DNA of 64,000 nt from an uncultured Porphyromonadaceae bacterium (GTDB taxonomy: Bacteria > Bacteroidota > Bacteroidia > Bacteroidales > Muribaculaceae). The stretch lies in contig URAU01000014.1 in NCBI GenBank assembly GCA_900545955.1, forward strand, positions 1-64,000. Direction: 5' to 3'. Positions 41,485 through 50,634 of this stretch are shown piece by piece. The position numbers and the translations under genes are program-made. Below the pieces are notes generated by a model, which saw nothing but the letters and a program-made list of their open reading frames with translations, did not search any database and was not told the DNA's origin. Positions within the stretch are counted from its first letter, which is position 1. Every line of letters begins with the position of its first letter.

Positions 41485-42234
41485 ATGAAAGCGTTGATAT
41501 TCGCTGCGGGAATAGGCTCGCGTCTCAAGCCTTTTACTCTTCACCATCCCAAGGCGCTGGCGGAAGTCGGTGGAATGCCTTTGCTTCAGCAGGTTGTCGA
41601 GCGTCTGCGCGACGAAGGCGGTATTCGGGAGATGGTTGTCAACGTACATCATTTTCCCGACCAGATAAGAGATTTCCTCGCGGCTAACGCCAATTTTGGT
41701 ATTGACGTACAAATTTCCGACGAATCGTCAGAACTGCTCGACACCGGAGGCGGTCTGCTGAAGGCATGGAAACTTCTCGACCCGGCTCCCGACGACGCTA
41801 TACTACTTCACAACGCAGATATACTCACGGATTTCCCGATTGCGGAGTTTATTGATAACCACACACATTCAGGTCGCGACGTATCGCTTCTCGTGCAGAG
41901 CCGCCAATCTTCGCGCATGCTTTGGCTCGACAAGGATGCCTGGTTGCGCGGGTGGCAGAACATGAATTCCGGCGAATGCCGCCCTTCAGGGTTTGTCCCA
42001 GACTGCTCGGCGATGGAAGCGAGGGCATTCGGAGGCGTGCATATCGTCAGACCGTCGGTTTTGCCGTATCTCCGGGCGTATGCTGATTCTCATGGTGAGG
42101 TTTTTTCCACAATACCATTCTACCTCGATTCGCTGGAGGAATTGCGGATCGGAGGCTTTGAGCCGGCAGATACATACCGCTGGTTCGACATCGGTTCGGA
42201 AGAGAAACTCCGGGCCGCGCGCGCTGCGTGGTGA
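41485..42234 (+). CDS. murU: Nucleotidyltransferase, MurU-like
   Basis: The 249-aa protein has the sugar nucleotidyltransferase motif AAGIGSRLKPFTLHHPKAL (key GxGxRLxPxTxxxPKxL) and LLHNADILTDFP, where Asp binds metal. With AmgK it would turn MurNAc-1-phosphate into UDP-MurNAc, bypassing the fosfomycin-sensitive route, as shown in Pseudomonas and Tannerella. It lies 25 bp after the kinase. Specificity for MurNAc-1-P rather than mannose or heptose phosphates is inferred from that neighbour. Confidence 0.82.
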   Translation: MKALIFAAGIGSRLKPFTLHHPKALAEVGGMPLLQQVVERLRDEGGIREMVVNVHHFPDQIRDFLAANANFGIDVQISDESSELLDTGGGLLKAWKLLDPAPDDAILLHNADILTDFPIAEFIDNHTHSGRDVSLLVQSRQSSRMLWLDKDAWLRGWQNMNSGECRPSGFVPDCSAMEARAFGGVHIVRPSVLPYLRAYADSHGEVFSTIPFYLDSLEELRIGGFEPADTYRWFDIGSEEKLRAARAAW

Positions 42235-42312
42235 CACGTCTGCAATTTTATGGCCAAAAGGCCGTTAATGATATATATTTATTTATCTTACTTACAACCT
42301 TTTATTTTTAAC

Positions 42313-44226
42313 ATGAAAAAATGTAAAAGAGTCCTCGGCGCCTTGTGTATGGCGGTGTGGGGGTTATCCGGAACATGTGCTCTTGCGCTCGACAACGTCG
42401 ACGCGGATGGAATGCCTATTATCTATCTGCGTGGTGGCGATATCGGTGAAACTCCGTGGGCGTGTTCGGAATCGCTCCGCTTTGAGCGCAACGGGCAGAA
42501 TTATTCGCTCCATGTAGACCGCCTGTCGGGCGAATTCAAAATCGCCACCTACGATTTCAAGACATTCGACTATGGCGCACCGGTGCCCAAACCAGATACA
42601 TACACTCTTATCAAGTCGCAGACATTCAATGCACTGCAGGCCGGCGGGAACCTCGTAGCCAAGGCCGCTAACGATGTGACCATATCGTTTGAATATGTGA
42701 AGAACGCCGCATCGATTCCGGTCAGATATCAGATAAATGGAGAGGATATGCCGGTTGAAGGCCTGTCGGGCACGCTCCCGGTTCTTTATATCAATGTGTA
42801 CGATACTCCGGAGCATCTTTCCTATAATAACGAGATTATTTCCAAAGACCTCGATCACAAAAATTACTTTTCGGAGGCTGAATACTGGCTCGACCCTAAC
42901 GGCTGCGCTCTTTTCGGTGGCGGCGAGGCAAAAGCAGTAGGCTCTGCTTCCGACCCCCTCCCTCTTGAAATCAAGGCCCGCGGCAACTGGACGCGCAGAG
43001 GATTCGCCAAAAAGCCGTTCAAACTGAAGCTCGGAAAAAAGCAGTCGCTCCTCGGTATGACAAAGAGTAAGCATTATGCCATACTTGCCCATGCCGACGA
43101 CACTTGGGGCTACATGCGTAATTTCGTCGGGTTTAATCTTGGCAAACGTATCGGTTTGCCCTGGACTCCGGCACAACAGCCGATTGAAGTTGTCATCAAC
43201 GGGGACTATCGTGGACTTTACTTTCTTACCGAATCAATCAGGGTGGGAGACGACCGCGTGCCTGTAACCGAACTCGACGACAATGTGTCTGATCCGGCGC
43301 TTGTTTCCGGCGGCTATCTTGTGGAACTTGACAATTACGAGGAGGAGAACCAGATACGCATGGATGAGAAGAGTTGCGTTCCGGGCCTCTATTGCGACCA
43401 GTTGCGCATCACCTGGGACACCCCCGAACTCTATTCCGATCTACAGAAACGCTTTGTAACGGATCAGTTTACTGCTATCAACGACCGCGTCGGGGCCAAT
43501 TCCGACGAGCTTTGGGCCTACCTCGACCTCGACGATGCTGCCCGTTACTATGTGGTCGAGGAGATTATTGCAAATGTTGAGTCGTATCATGGCTCTACCT
43601 ATCTGTTCCGCGAGCGAGGAGAAGGGGAGAAGTGGCACTTTTCTCCCTTGTGGGACTGCGGCAACGCATTTGTCGGTCCCACCGATGATTATTTTTACAA
43701 ACACGGTCCGTACGGCAATACCTGGATTCCCTCGATGCGTTGCAACGACCGATTCAACGATAAGGTGAAAGCTACATGGCTTTGGTTCATGCAGAACCAT
43801 TTCGACGGACTTTATAGCGATATCGCCGCGCATGCCTCTGCTGTGAAGTCGGCAGCCGTAGCCGACCGTCGACGCTGGAAGGACGTGACACCTCCGCAGG
43901 GAGGGCAGGCTGTGGCCGACAATACCGACATGGATAATGCCCGACAGCGCGTCGACAATTTCCTTGCTGCAAAAATCAACTGGCTGAAAGGTCAGTGGGG
44001 TGACTATACGGTTGGTACCCACAGTGAACCGGATCGAGACGCTACCCCGGCAGCCCCGCTTCCCGACTATGCGCTTGGCGGTATCGTTGATGTGACGGAG
44101 TCCGGTCATCACTCCGCTGCTGATGCCCTCTACAACCTTCAGGGCATACGCATTAACCGCCCTGTGGCCGGCCAGATATATATACGAATCTCCAACGGAC
44201 GCGCAGAGAAATTTCTTGCCCGCTAA
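42313..44226 (+). CDS. Exported CotH kinase family protein
   Basis: The 637-aa protein has a signal peptide (cut near CALA, residue 24), a beta-rich N-terminal domain and a CotH domain from about residue 215: RGNWTRRGFAKKPFKLKL, HADDTWGYMRNFVGFNLGKRI (key residues MRN..G), NGDYRGLYFLTE and the metal-site-like FSPLWDCGNAF. CotH proteins are atypical kinases. The C-terminus ends YNLQGIRINRPVAGQIYIRI, a tail seen on many exported Bacteroidales proteins and reminiscent of a type IX sorting domain. It lies 78 bp after murU and ends at a strong terminator. Confidence 0.88.
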   Translation: MKKCKRVLGALCMAVWGLSGTCALALDNVDADGMPIIYLRGGDIGETPWACSESLRFERNGQNYSLHVDRLSGEFKIATYDFKTFDYGAPVPKPDTYTLIKSQTFNALQAGGNLVAKAANDVTISFEYVKNAASIPVRYQINGEDMPVEGLSGTLPVLYINVYDTPEHLSYNNEIISKDLDHKNYFSEAEYWLDPNGCALFGGGEAKAVGSASDPLPLEIKARGNWTRRGFAKKPFKLKLGKKQSLLGMTKSKHYAILAHADDTWGYMRNFVGFNLGKRIGLPWTPAQQPIEVVINGDYRGLYFLTESIRVGDDRVPVTELDDNVSDPALVSGGYLVELDNYEEENQIRMDEKSCVPGLYCDQLRITWDTPELYSDLQKRFVTDQFTAINDRVGANSDELWAYLDLDDAARYYVVEEIIANVESYHGSTYLFRERGEGEKWHFSPLWDCGNAFVGPTDDYFYKHGPYGNTWIPSMRCNDRFNDKVKATWLWFMQNHFDGLYSDIAAHASAVKSAAVADRRRWKDVTPPQGGQAVADNTDMDNARQRVDNFLAAKINWLKGQWGDYTVGTHSEPDRDATPAAPLPDYALGGIVDVTESGHHSAADALYNLQGIRINRPVAGQIYIRISNGRAEKFLAR

Positions 44227-44246
44227 TTTTAGCTTTTATTTATCGG

Positions 44247-44292
44247 GGGCGGTGTGTCAAAATTCAAATAATTGACACACCGCCCTATTATT
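44247..44292 (+). terminator. Terminator of the CotH gene
   Basis: gggcggtgtgtcaa / ttgacacaccgccc, a 14-bp perfect stem with an 11-nt loop followed by tattattt. Confidence 0.85.
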
Positions 44293-44660
44293 TAACCGGA
44301 TGGTGAGGGCGCTGTCAGAATGGTCCAGATGGTAGGAGCCGGAGGGTGAGGGTGAAGGGAGTTGACTAAGGTCAATGACCGAGCCCGAATCCCTAAGGCG
44401 ACGACCCAGATGGGCTATTATGACACGCCCTCCCTCGCTGGTTTATGTCCGGATGGCGATATAGCAGAGGTCTCATTAGGGTACCTTCCACTCGTCGTTA
44501 TTACCTTGATTGATTACGAAGAGATGCCATACGAGGATATAGGTTTTATTGCGTGTCTTGCCCTATTGATTCCGTTTTCGGTGAATAATTATTTTTTTGA
44601 AAATTTTTCATTCTGTAATTACGGAATATTAACCGGGAAATAGAAGATATGTGCGAACTT
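44293..44660 (+). other. Unassigned stretch upstream of rpoD
   Basis: No convincing gene. A TTG-started ORF (44362-44643, 93 codons) shows no family feature. A long-range pairing, gggcgctgtca (44307-44317) with tgacacgccc (44421-44430), encloses about 100 nt and could be part of a structured RNA, but it partly repeats the adjacent terminator stem sequence. Confidence 0.3.
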
Positions 44661-44665
44661 TTTTG

Positions 44666-44673
44666 TAACTTTG
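44666..44673 (+). promoter_or_regulatory. Promoter -7 element of rpoD
   Basis: TAACTTTG. No matching -33 TTTG at 19-23 nt. Leader about 125 nt to ATG 44803. Confidence 0.6.
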
Positions 44674-44802
44674 CACCTTGATATGTGCAAGGTGTACCCT
44701 TTGTGAAATGTGCGCAATCCGGACCTGGAAAGGGCATGTTCAAGCAGAAAGCATCGGGTGCCGTACCTGCTCATATGCGGATTATTATCGATTCAGTTTA
44801 TA

Positions 44803-45663
44803 ATGAGACAACTTAAGATTTCGAAATCAATCACCAACCGCGAAAGTGCTTCGCTCGACAAATACCTGCAGGAAATCGGTCGTGAGGAGCTTATTTCAGT
44901 TGAACAGGAGGTTGAACTGGCTCAGCGCATCCGTGAGGGTGATCAGGCCGCCCTCGACAAGCTTACTCGCGCCAATCTGCGTTTCGTGGTTTCGGTGGCA
45001 AAACAATACCAGAACCAGGGGCTGAGCCTGCCCGACCTTATCAATGAAGGCAACCTCGGACTGATTAAGGCTGCCCAGAAGTTCGACGAGACCCGCGGCT
45101 TCAAATTCATTTCCTACGCCGTATGGTGGATTCGTCAGTCGATTCTCCAGGCGCTTGCAGAGCAGAGCCGTATTGTTCGTCTGCCGCTCAACCAGGTAGG
45201 TTCACTAAATAAGATTTCAAAGGCACTGAGCAAGTTCGAGCAGGAAAACGAACGCCGTCCCTCGCCCGAGGAGCTTGCCGAGACACTCGACGTGCCTGTG
45301 GAAAAGATAGCCGATACGCTGAAGGTGTCCGGACGCCACATTTCGGTAGACGCTCCATTTGTTGAGGGCGAGGACAATTCACTTCTCGACGTGCTGACAA
45401 ACGACGACTCTCCCATGGCCGACGCCACGCTGACGCAGGAGTCGCTCAGCAAGGAGGTTGACCGTGCTCTTCATCAGCTTCACGAGCGTGAGCGCGAAAT
45501 CCTCAAGCTCTTTTTCGGCATAGGATGCCAGGAGATGACACTTGAGGAAATCGGCGACCGCTTCGATCTTACCCGTGAACGCGTGCGCCAGATTAAGGAG
45601 AAGGCCATCCGACGGCTGAAAGGCCAGAAGAGCCGCCTGCTTAAAACATATCTCGGACAATAA
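44803..45663 (+). CDS. rpoD: Primary RNA polymerase sigma factor (sigma-ABfr type)
   Basis: The 286-aa sigma factor lacks region 1.1 and the long spacer of E. coli RpoD, as in Bacteroides. It has region 1.2 (SLDKYLQEIGREELIS), region 2 with DLINEGNLGLIKAAQKFDETRGFKF and YAVWWIRQSI, region 3 (RRPSPEELAETLDV) and region 4 with EEIGDRFDLTRERVRQIKEKAIRRL. It recognises the TTTG/TAnnTTTG promoters that recur through this window. The ATG at 44803 starts the family alignment; the frame is open 31 codons further upstream. Confidence 0.98.
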   Translation: MRQLKISKSITNRESASLDKYLQEIGREELISVEQEVELAQRIREGDQAALDKLTRANLRFVVSVAKQYQNQGLSLPDLINEGNLGLIKAAQKFDETRGFKFISYAVWWIRQSILQALAEQSRIVRLPLNQVGSLNKISKALSKFEQENERRPSPEELAETLDVPVEKIADTLKVSGRHISVDAPFVEGEDNSLLDVLTNDDSPMADATLTQESLSKEVDRALHQLHEREREILKLFFGIGCQEMTLEEIGDRFDLTRERVRQIKEKAIRRLKGQKSRLLKTYLGQ

Positions 45664-45688
45664 TTGCTGTAGACTTAAAACGAATACC

Positions 45689-45728
45689 CGAGGGCATCGA
45701 CCATGTGGCCGGTGCCCTCGATATATTT
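45689..45728 (+). terminator. Probable terminator of rpoD
   Basis: cgagggca / tgccctcg with a 16-nt loop, followed by atatatttta. Confidence 0.65.
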
Positions 45729-45740
45729 TAGGCAGTGGAA

Positions 45741-45780
45741 TCTATGGTGATTATTATATTTCTATGGTGATTATTATATT
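45741..45780. repeat. Perfect tandem duplication of a 20-bp unit
   Basis: The 20-mer tctatggtgattattatatt occurs twice back to back with no mismatch. Its length is twice the 10-nt period of the other arrays. The rest of 45781-46064 holds only a doubtful 78-codon ORF (45808-46044) and a ccggaga / tctccgg pairing (about 45938-45981). Confidence 0.9.
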
Positions 45781-46064
45781 ATTGGAAAACAGAGGGAGAA
45801 CTACGCCATGATATTTTACGGCGTGGCAGGGGGAATCGCCGTTGAAATTGGTTCGACGTTCGAGATTGAATGCGGCAGCGGCAGAGATTCGTGCAATGAA
45901 ATTCCCGAAGGTATTTGTCAAGCTCCGGAGATCATCTTTGCAACTCTGACACTCCTGTACATGAGCGTGAGGAGGTCTCCGGTTATGAACATCGGATGGA
46001 AATGCAGTGTTTATATTGTGTCTGAATCAAATTCTCTAAACTAATTTTTAAACTTGTTCAAGTC

Positions 46065-46397
46065 ATGCTTAAGACAGATTATAAATTCGGAGAAGCATTT
46101 TCTCTCGCCTCTCAGGTTGCTAAAAACGATTCAAAGGTTGAGTTCAAGGATATAATGAACAATGGCAACGGCGGCGTGGCCCTGTTGGCTTTCTGTGCAG
46201 GTCAGGAATTGCCCACACATCAGGCTCCGGCTGAGGTGATGGTCTATGTGCTCGAAGGAGAGGTGGTGTTCACCATGCTCGAACGCCCAACCACCCTGCA
46301 TCAGGGCGACTTTTTCCTGATGGGTAACGGCGTAAATCATTCGGTCCGGGCCTTGAAGGATTCTAAGATTATGCTTGTAAAAATCAAACACGATTGA
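46065..46397 (+). CDS. Single-domain cupin protein
   Basis: The 110-aa protein is a small beta-barrel cupin: LPTHQAPAEVMVYVLEGEVVFTM carries part of the metal-site motif 1 (H and E), and GDFFLMGNGVNHSV carries motif 2 (H). It lies 4 bp before hcp, an arrangement I recall in other Bacteroidales, which suggests a role in nitrosative or redox stress, perhaps as a sensor or scavenger. Function not established. Confidence 0.88.
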   Translation: MLKTDYKFGEAFSLASQVAKNDSKVEFKDIMNNGNGGVALLAFCAGQELPTHQAPAEVMVYVLEGEVVFTMLERPTTLHQGDFFLMGNGVNHSVRALKDSKIMLVKIKHD

Positions 46398-46401
46398 AGG
46401 T

Positions 46402-48051
46402 ATGGATAATCCAATGTTTTGCTACCAGTGTCAGGAAACGTCGCGCGGACGCGGATGCGACCGCGTGGGCGTGTGCGGCAAACAGCCCGAAACATCGGCA
46501 CGTATGGACCTCTTGCTTTACACCGTTCAGGGTATTTCGCTGATTAATCGCGAACTGCGAGTCAAAGCCGAACCATCGCACGAGGCAAGCCGATTTGTGG
46601 TCGACGCACTATTTACAACCATAACCAACGCCAACTTCGATAATCCCAGCCTCGACGGTTACATCATTCGCGCATTCGAGTTGAAGAATATCCTTGCTGG
46701 TAAGGCCAAGAAGCAGGGAATTGAGCTGCCGGATTTGCCTCAGGTGGAGTTTCTGGCTTCCCCCGACGATGCGATGGCCCTGGAGGCTGTAACCGGCGTC
46801 CTTGCCGAGCCAAATCCGGATCTGCGCGGCCTCAAGCAGCTTGCCATCTACGGTTGCAAAGGAATGGCGGCCTATGCACGTCATGCCGCCAATCTCGGCT
46901 ATGAGGACAACGACGTATATGCCATTATAGAAAATGCCATGGCCGAAACTGCACGCGCCGATGTCGGCGTAGATGAATTGTTCTCCCTTGTGCTTAATGT
47001 GGGCGAGGGTGGTGTAAAAGCTATGGCACTTCTCGATCAGGCCAACACGGAAAGCTACGGCAACCCTGAAATCACGATGGTGGACCTCGGTGTGCGCGAC
47101 CGTCCCGGTATCCTTGTGAGTGGTCACGATCTGAAAGACCTTGAGGAGTTGCTGGAGCAGACGGCGGGAAAGGGAGTGGATGTCTATACCCACTCCGAAA
47201 TGCTCCCGGCCCAGTATTATCCGGCATTCAAGAAATATCCTCATTTCGCCGGCAACTACGGAAACGCGTGGTGGAAACAGACCGACGAGTTCGAGACCTT
47301 CAACGGAGTGTTTCTCTTCACTTCCAACTGCATCGTGCCTCCGCGCCGCGGATGCACATATCTCGACAGGGTATATACCACCGGCGTGGTCGGGATGCCG
47401 GGAACCCACCATATCGGTGAGGGGCGCGACGGCAAACCTAAGGACTTCTCAGAGTTGATTGCCCACGCGCAGAAATGCCCTCCGCCAGTTGCTATCGAGC
47501 ACGGCAAGATTGTGGGCGGATTCGCCCACAATCAGGTTATGAAGCTTGTCCCGAAAATCATAGAACTTGTGAAAAGCGGAAAAATCCGTAAATTCGTTGT
47601 AATGGCAGGATGCGACGGCCGTTTCCCTTCGCGCAGTTATTACACGAAATTCGCCGAGGCTCTTCCTCAGGATTGCGTAATCCTCACAGCCGGATGTGCA
47701 AAATATCGCTACAACAAACTCCCGCTCGGAGACATCGAAGGCGTACCTCGCGTGCTCGATGCCGGTCAATGTAACGATTCGTACTCGCTCGTGAGAATCG
47801 CGCTCGCACTCCGTGATGCTTTCGGGCTGAAAGATGTCAACGACCTGCCGATAGTCTACAACATCGCCTGGTATGAGCAGAAAGCTGTCATCGTGTTGCT
47901 TGCTCTGCTTGCTCTCGGCGTGAAGAACATCCATACCGGTCCGACTCTTCCGGCATTCTTCACCCCCGATGTGTTGAAAGTTCTCCAGGAGAAATTCAAT
48001 ATAGGCACCATCACTGACGTTGACACTGACATTGCCGCCATGATTGGCTGA
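46402..48051 (+). CDS. hcp: Hydroxylamine reductase / hybrid cluster protein
   Basis: The 549-aa protein starts with the [4Fe-4S] cysteines Cys7, Cys10, Cys19 and Cys25 (CYQCQ..GCDRVGVCGK) and has the hybrid-cluster ligands further on, including SGHDLKDLEELLEQT with its His, NCIVPP, and CAKYRYNKL and CNDSYSLVRIA. Hcp reduces NO and hydroxylamine under anaerobic nitrosative stress. It forms a two-gene unit with the cupin upstream; no Hcr reductase follows. A Crp/Fnr-type regulator lies 7.5 kb away, but a link is only a guess. Confidence 0.97.
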   Translation: MDNPMFCYQCQETSRGRGCDRVGVCGKQPETSARMDLLLYTVQGISLINRELRVKAEPSHEASRFVVDALFTTITNANFDNPSLDGYIIRAFELKNILAGKAKKQGIELPDLPQVEFLASPDDAMALEAVTGVLAEPNPDLRGLKQLAIYGCKGMAAYARHAANLGYEDNDVYAIIENAMAETARADVGVDELFSLVLNVGEGGVKAMALLDQANTESYGNPEITMVDLGVRDRPGILVSGHDLKDLEELLEQTAGKGVDVYTHSEMLPAQYYPAFKKYPHFAGNYGNAWWKQTDEFETFNGVFLFTSNCIVPPRRGCTYLDRVYTTGVVGMPGTHHIGEGRDGKPKDFSELIAHAQKCPPPVAIEHGKIVGGFAHNQVMKLVPKIIELVKSGKIRKFVVMAGCDGRFPSRSYYTKFAEALPQDCVILTAGCAKYRYNKLPLGDIEGVPRVLDAGQCNDSYSLVRIALALRDAFGLKDVNDLPIVYNIAWYEQKAVIVLLALLALGVKNIHTGPTLPAFFTPDVLKVLQEKFNIGTITDVDTDIAAMIG

Positions 48052-48140
48052 TGGCAGCCTCGACAGATTGGTCGTCGATTACTTCCAATCAATAGTGAAT
48101 CGGAATTACAACCGACAAATATTCAGAGTTACAATAAAGA

Positions 48141-48170
48141 AATAGCCCGGAGGTTCCGGGCTATTCTTTG
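48141..48170. terminator. Terminator of tRNA-Cys (and possibly hcp)
   Basis: atagcccgg / ccgggctat with a 5-nt loop; T-rich on the minus strand (TTTCTTTATT) and tctttg on the plus strand. Confidence 0.8.
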
Positions 48171-48241
48171 AGGTACCAAGCGGAATCGAACCGCTGTAGA
48201 CGGTTTTGCAGACCGTTACCTAACCACTCGGCCATGGTACC
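48171..48241 (-). tRNA. tRNA-Cys(GCA)
   Basis: A 71-nt cloverleaf with acceptor ggtacca / tggtacc, anticodon GCA and T arm GGTTCGATTCC. Single transcription unit. Confidence 0.94.
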
Positions 48242-48255
48242 TTGCTTTTGCGTTG

Positions 48256-48287
48256 CAAAGGTATGAAGTTTTTTTGACTTGAGCAAA
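48256..48287 (-). promoter_or_regulatory. Promoter of tRNA-Cys (TTTG-N20-TACCTTTG)
   Basis: Minus strand TTTG (48287-48284) and TACCTTTG (48263-48256), spacer 20. Confidence 0.85.
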
Positions 48288-48389
48288 TTCGGAGGGTGGA
48301 AATTTTGAAGGAAATGTGAGCGCAAGTGAGAAGCAGAAGGGTAGAGCAACGAGGAGTGAGAGTGAAAGGGGAGATAGTGTTGGGCGGAT

Positions 48390-50381
48390 TCAGGCGTTTT
48401 CCTTGATCAGACCGCGTCGGAAGCAGGCGAGCAGGCGCATGAGGTCGTCGACTTGACGGGCAAGCTGGCGCCCTTTGTCGGTGTCGCGCACTTTGAGGCG
48501 ATGGGCCTTGAATTCGCTCAACACTGTGTTGGAAATAATGTCCTGTCCCTCTTCGATGGCTTTCTGCTGCGATTCGAAGGGCTCATGCTGCACGAGCTGG
48601 AAGCCGCGGGAATGATACACGAGCGTATAACCCGCTATGCCGGTCTCCGTCTGGTATGCTTTGGAGAAGCCGCCGTCGATTACGAGGAGTTTTCCTCCGG
48701 CTTTTACGGGATGCTCGCCTTTGCGGATTTTCACGGGCACGTGGCCGTTAATTATATGAGACCCTTCGGTAGGAAGTCCGAATTCGGTGAGGATGGCGTC
48801 GCATACAGCCGGATTGTCGTTCAGCACGTAGTAGTTTCCTTTTTTCTCTTCATGGGTGCTTTTGTCGGCGATGAGGTAGCGCTCGAATGTGGCCATCTTT
48901 GCTTTGTCGAAGAGTGGGGAATTGGGCCCGCACCAAAGATACCACATGTAGTCTACTTCGTAGGCGTTGTCCTGGTCGTCGTCGGCCACGCAGGCCGCCT
49001 GCACGAGAGCATTCAGTCGGTCGAGGAGGGCTTTGCCGCTATAGGCGTTTCCTGCAACGTTAACTGCCAGGAACGAGCCATCGGCTTTTAGAGGCACCGA
49101 GGCGTGGAAGAGCAGATTGTTGTTGCGTGAGAGGTATAGCGAGCCGTGCTGAAGGAGGAAGTTGATGTGCTTCTGTAATTTTTCGCTGTTTGTGAAATTG
49201 TTGTGGAAGGAAGCTACGATGTTTGCTTCGGCGTCGGTGAGGCGGTATGGATCGGCGGGGTCGACGGTCGGGAAAAATGTGTCGGTAAGTGGGTATGTGC
49301 GTCCGTCGAGTAATACGGTGCCTTTTGCACGGTCTATTTTGTCGAGTAGCAGGCGGTCGGTCATGCCGAAGTCGAGACGTCGCTTCACTATCTGCCCTTC
49401 GAGCTTCCACTGAATCACGCTGATAGCCTTGTGCATCTGAGCCATGATGTGGATTTCGCGGTCGGTGTAGATGCGTTTGGAGAATTTGATGCGGGGCATG
49501 TAAGGTGTCACATCAGCTTTGGCATAGACGTCCATGGCGAATGTGGCCAGCGGGAGGAGGTTCACGCCGTAGCCTTCTTCGAGGGTTTCGAGATTGCCGT
49601 AGCGCAGCGAGATGCGGAGTACGTTGGCTATTGAGGCGTCGTTGCCGGCGAATGCGCCCATCCAGAGGATATCGTGGTTGCCCCACTGCACGTCGACATT
49701 ATGGTAGTTGCAGAGTGTGTCCATGATGATGTGAGCTCCGGGCCCGCGGTCGTAAATGTCTCCCACGATGTGGAGGCTGTCGATGGCAAGACGCTGTATG
49801 AGCTCGCACATGGCTATGATGAAGTCGTCGGCACGCCGTGTGGCGATTATCGTGGAGATAATCTGGTTGAAGTAGGCGTGTTTGTTGGCGTCTGCGGCCG
49901 TCTCGTGAAGGAGTTCCTGGATAATATAGCTGAAAGCCTTCGGGAGAGCCTTGTTTACTTTGGATCGGGTGTATTTCGACGATACATTCTGAGCCACTTT
50001 CACCAGACGGTTGAGGGTGATTTCATACCATTCGGTCATGTCTGTCTCCTTTTGTCGTACAAGGCGGAGTTTCTCGTGGGGGTAGTAGATAAGTGTACAC
50101 AGGTCTTTCAGGTCCGCGTCGCGCAGAGTATTGCCGAAAATTTCCGTAACCTTGCGTTTTACGGTACCGGAGGCGTTTTTTAGCACGTGCTGGAAGGCCT
50201 CGCTCTCACCGTGGAGGTCTGTGAGGAAGTGCTCCGTGCCTTTGGGAAGGTCGAGAATGGCTTCGAGATTGATTACCTCTGTGCTGGCCGAGGCGATGTC
50301 GGGAAAGGAACGGGCCAGGAGGCGGAGATAGCGCAGGTCGGCCATGAGGTCGACGGTGGGATAATGGATGTGTTCGGTCAT
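48390..50381 (-). CDS. fbp: Fructose-1,6-bisphosphatase, class III
   Basis: The 663-aa enzyme is of the long Firmicutes/Bacteroidetes type, with a metallophosphatase core: FLTDLHGESEAF, GDIYDRGPGAHIIMD, WGNHDILWMGAFAGN and the C-terminal INGHVPVK and LLVIDGGFSKAYQ. It removes the 1-phosphate in gluconeogenesis. The open frame runs 183 codons further upstream without family features and past the promoter, so ATG 50381 is used. Its length and motifs are complete. Confidence 0.96.
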   Translation of the reverse strand: MTEHIHYPTVDLMADLRYLRLLARSFPDIASASTEVINLEAILDLPKGTEHFLTDLHGESEAFQHVLKNASGTVKRKVTEIFGNTLRDADLKDLCTLIYYPHEKLRLVRQKETDMTEWYEITLNRLVKVAQNVSSKYTRSKVNKALPKAFSYIIQELLHETAADANKHAYFNQIISTIIATRRADDFIIAMCELIQRLAIDSLHIVGDIYDRGPGAHIIMDTLCNYHNVDVQWGNHDILWMGAFAGNDASIANVLRISLRYGNLETLEEGYGVNLLPLATFAMDVYAKADVTPYMPRIKFSKRIYTDREIHIMAQMHKAISVIQWKLEGQIVKRRLDFGMTDRLLLDKIDRAKGTVLLDGRTYPLTDTFFPTVDPADPYRLTDAEANIVASFHNNFTNSEKLQKHINFLLQHGSLYLSRNNNLLFHASVPLKADGSFLAVNVAGNAYSGKALLDRLNALVQAACVADDDQDNAYEVDYMWYLWCGPNSPLFDKAKMATFERYLIADKSTHEEKKGNYYVLNDNPAVCDAILTEFGLPTEGSHIINGHVPVKIRKGEHPVKAGGKLLVIDGGFSKAYQTETGIAGYTLVYHSRGFQLVQHEPFESQQKAIEEGQDIISNTVLSEFKAHRLKVRDTDKGRQLARQVDDLMRLLACFRRGLIKENA

Positions 50382-50434
50382 CGTGTGCGGATAGGATTGA
50401 CTGTGGCCGGAGCTTTTCGGAGCCCGACGGCTTA

Positions 50435-50464
50435 CAAATTTAGGTATTTCTGCGGTTAAAACAA
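50435..50464 (-). promoter_or_regulatory. Promoter of fbp
   Basis: Minus strand TAAATTTG (50442-50435) and TTG (50464-50462), spacer 19. Confidence 0.75.
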
Positions 50465-50515
50465 TCGAAAGAGTCGGTTTAGTGGAGTTTTGGGTAGGAA
50501 ATGAGGGGATAGAGG

Positions 50516-50547
50516 TTTGTGGGATAGGCTGGAAAGGGGTAAATTTG
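50516..50547 (+). promoter_or_regulatory. Promoter of the CMD-cupin gene (TTTG-N20-TAAATTTG)
   Basis: TTTG 50516-50519 and TAAATTTG 50540-50547, spacer 20. Divergent from the fbp promoter. Leader about 80 nt. Confidence 0.8.
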
Positions 50548-50634
50548 CGGCAAACATAAGTGAATTTGCAGCCCGAGAAGCGAATGTATTCAGGGTCTGC
50601 GTGTTTGTTTAACCTGCTAAACCGTTTAGGAACA

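Noticed and set aside
44362..44643. TTG-started ORF of 93 codons upstream of rpoD
   Set aside because: No domain, AT-rich 3' half, weak start codon and no promoter; kept only as an unassigned stretch.
45808..46044. ATG-started ORF of 78 codons between rpoD and the cupin gene
   Set aside because: No recognised feature or promoter; ends just before the cupin gene where the leader should be.
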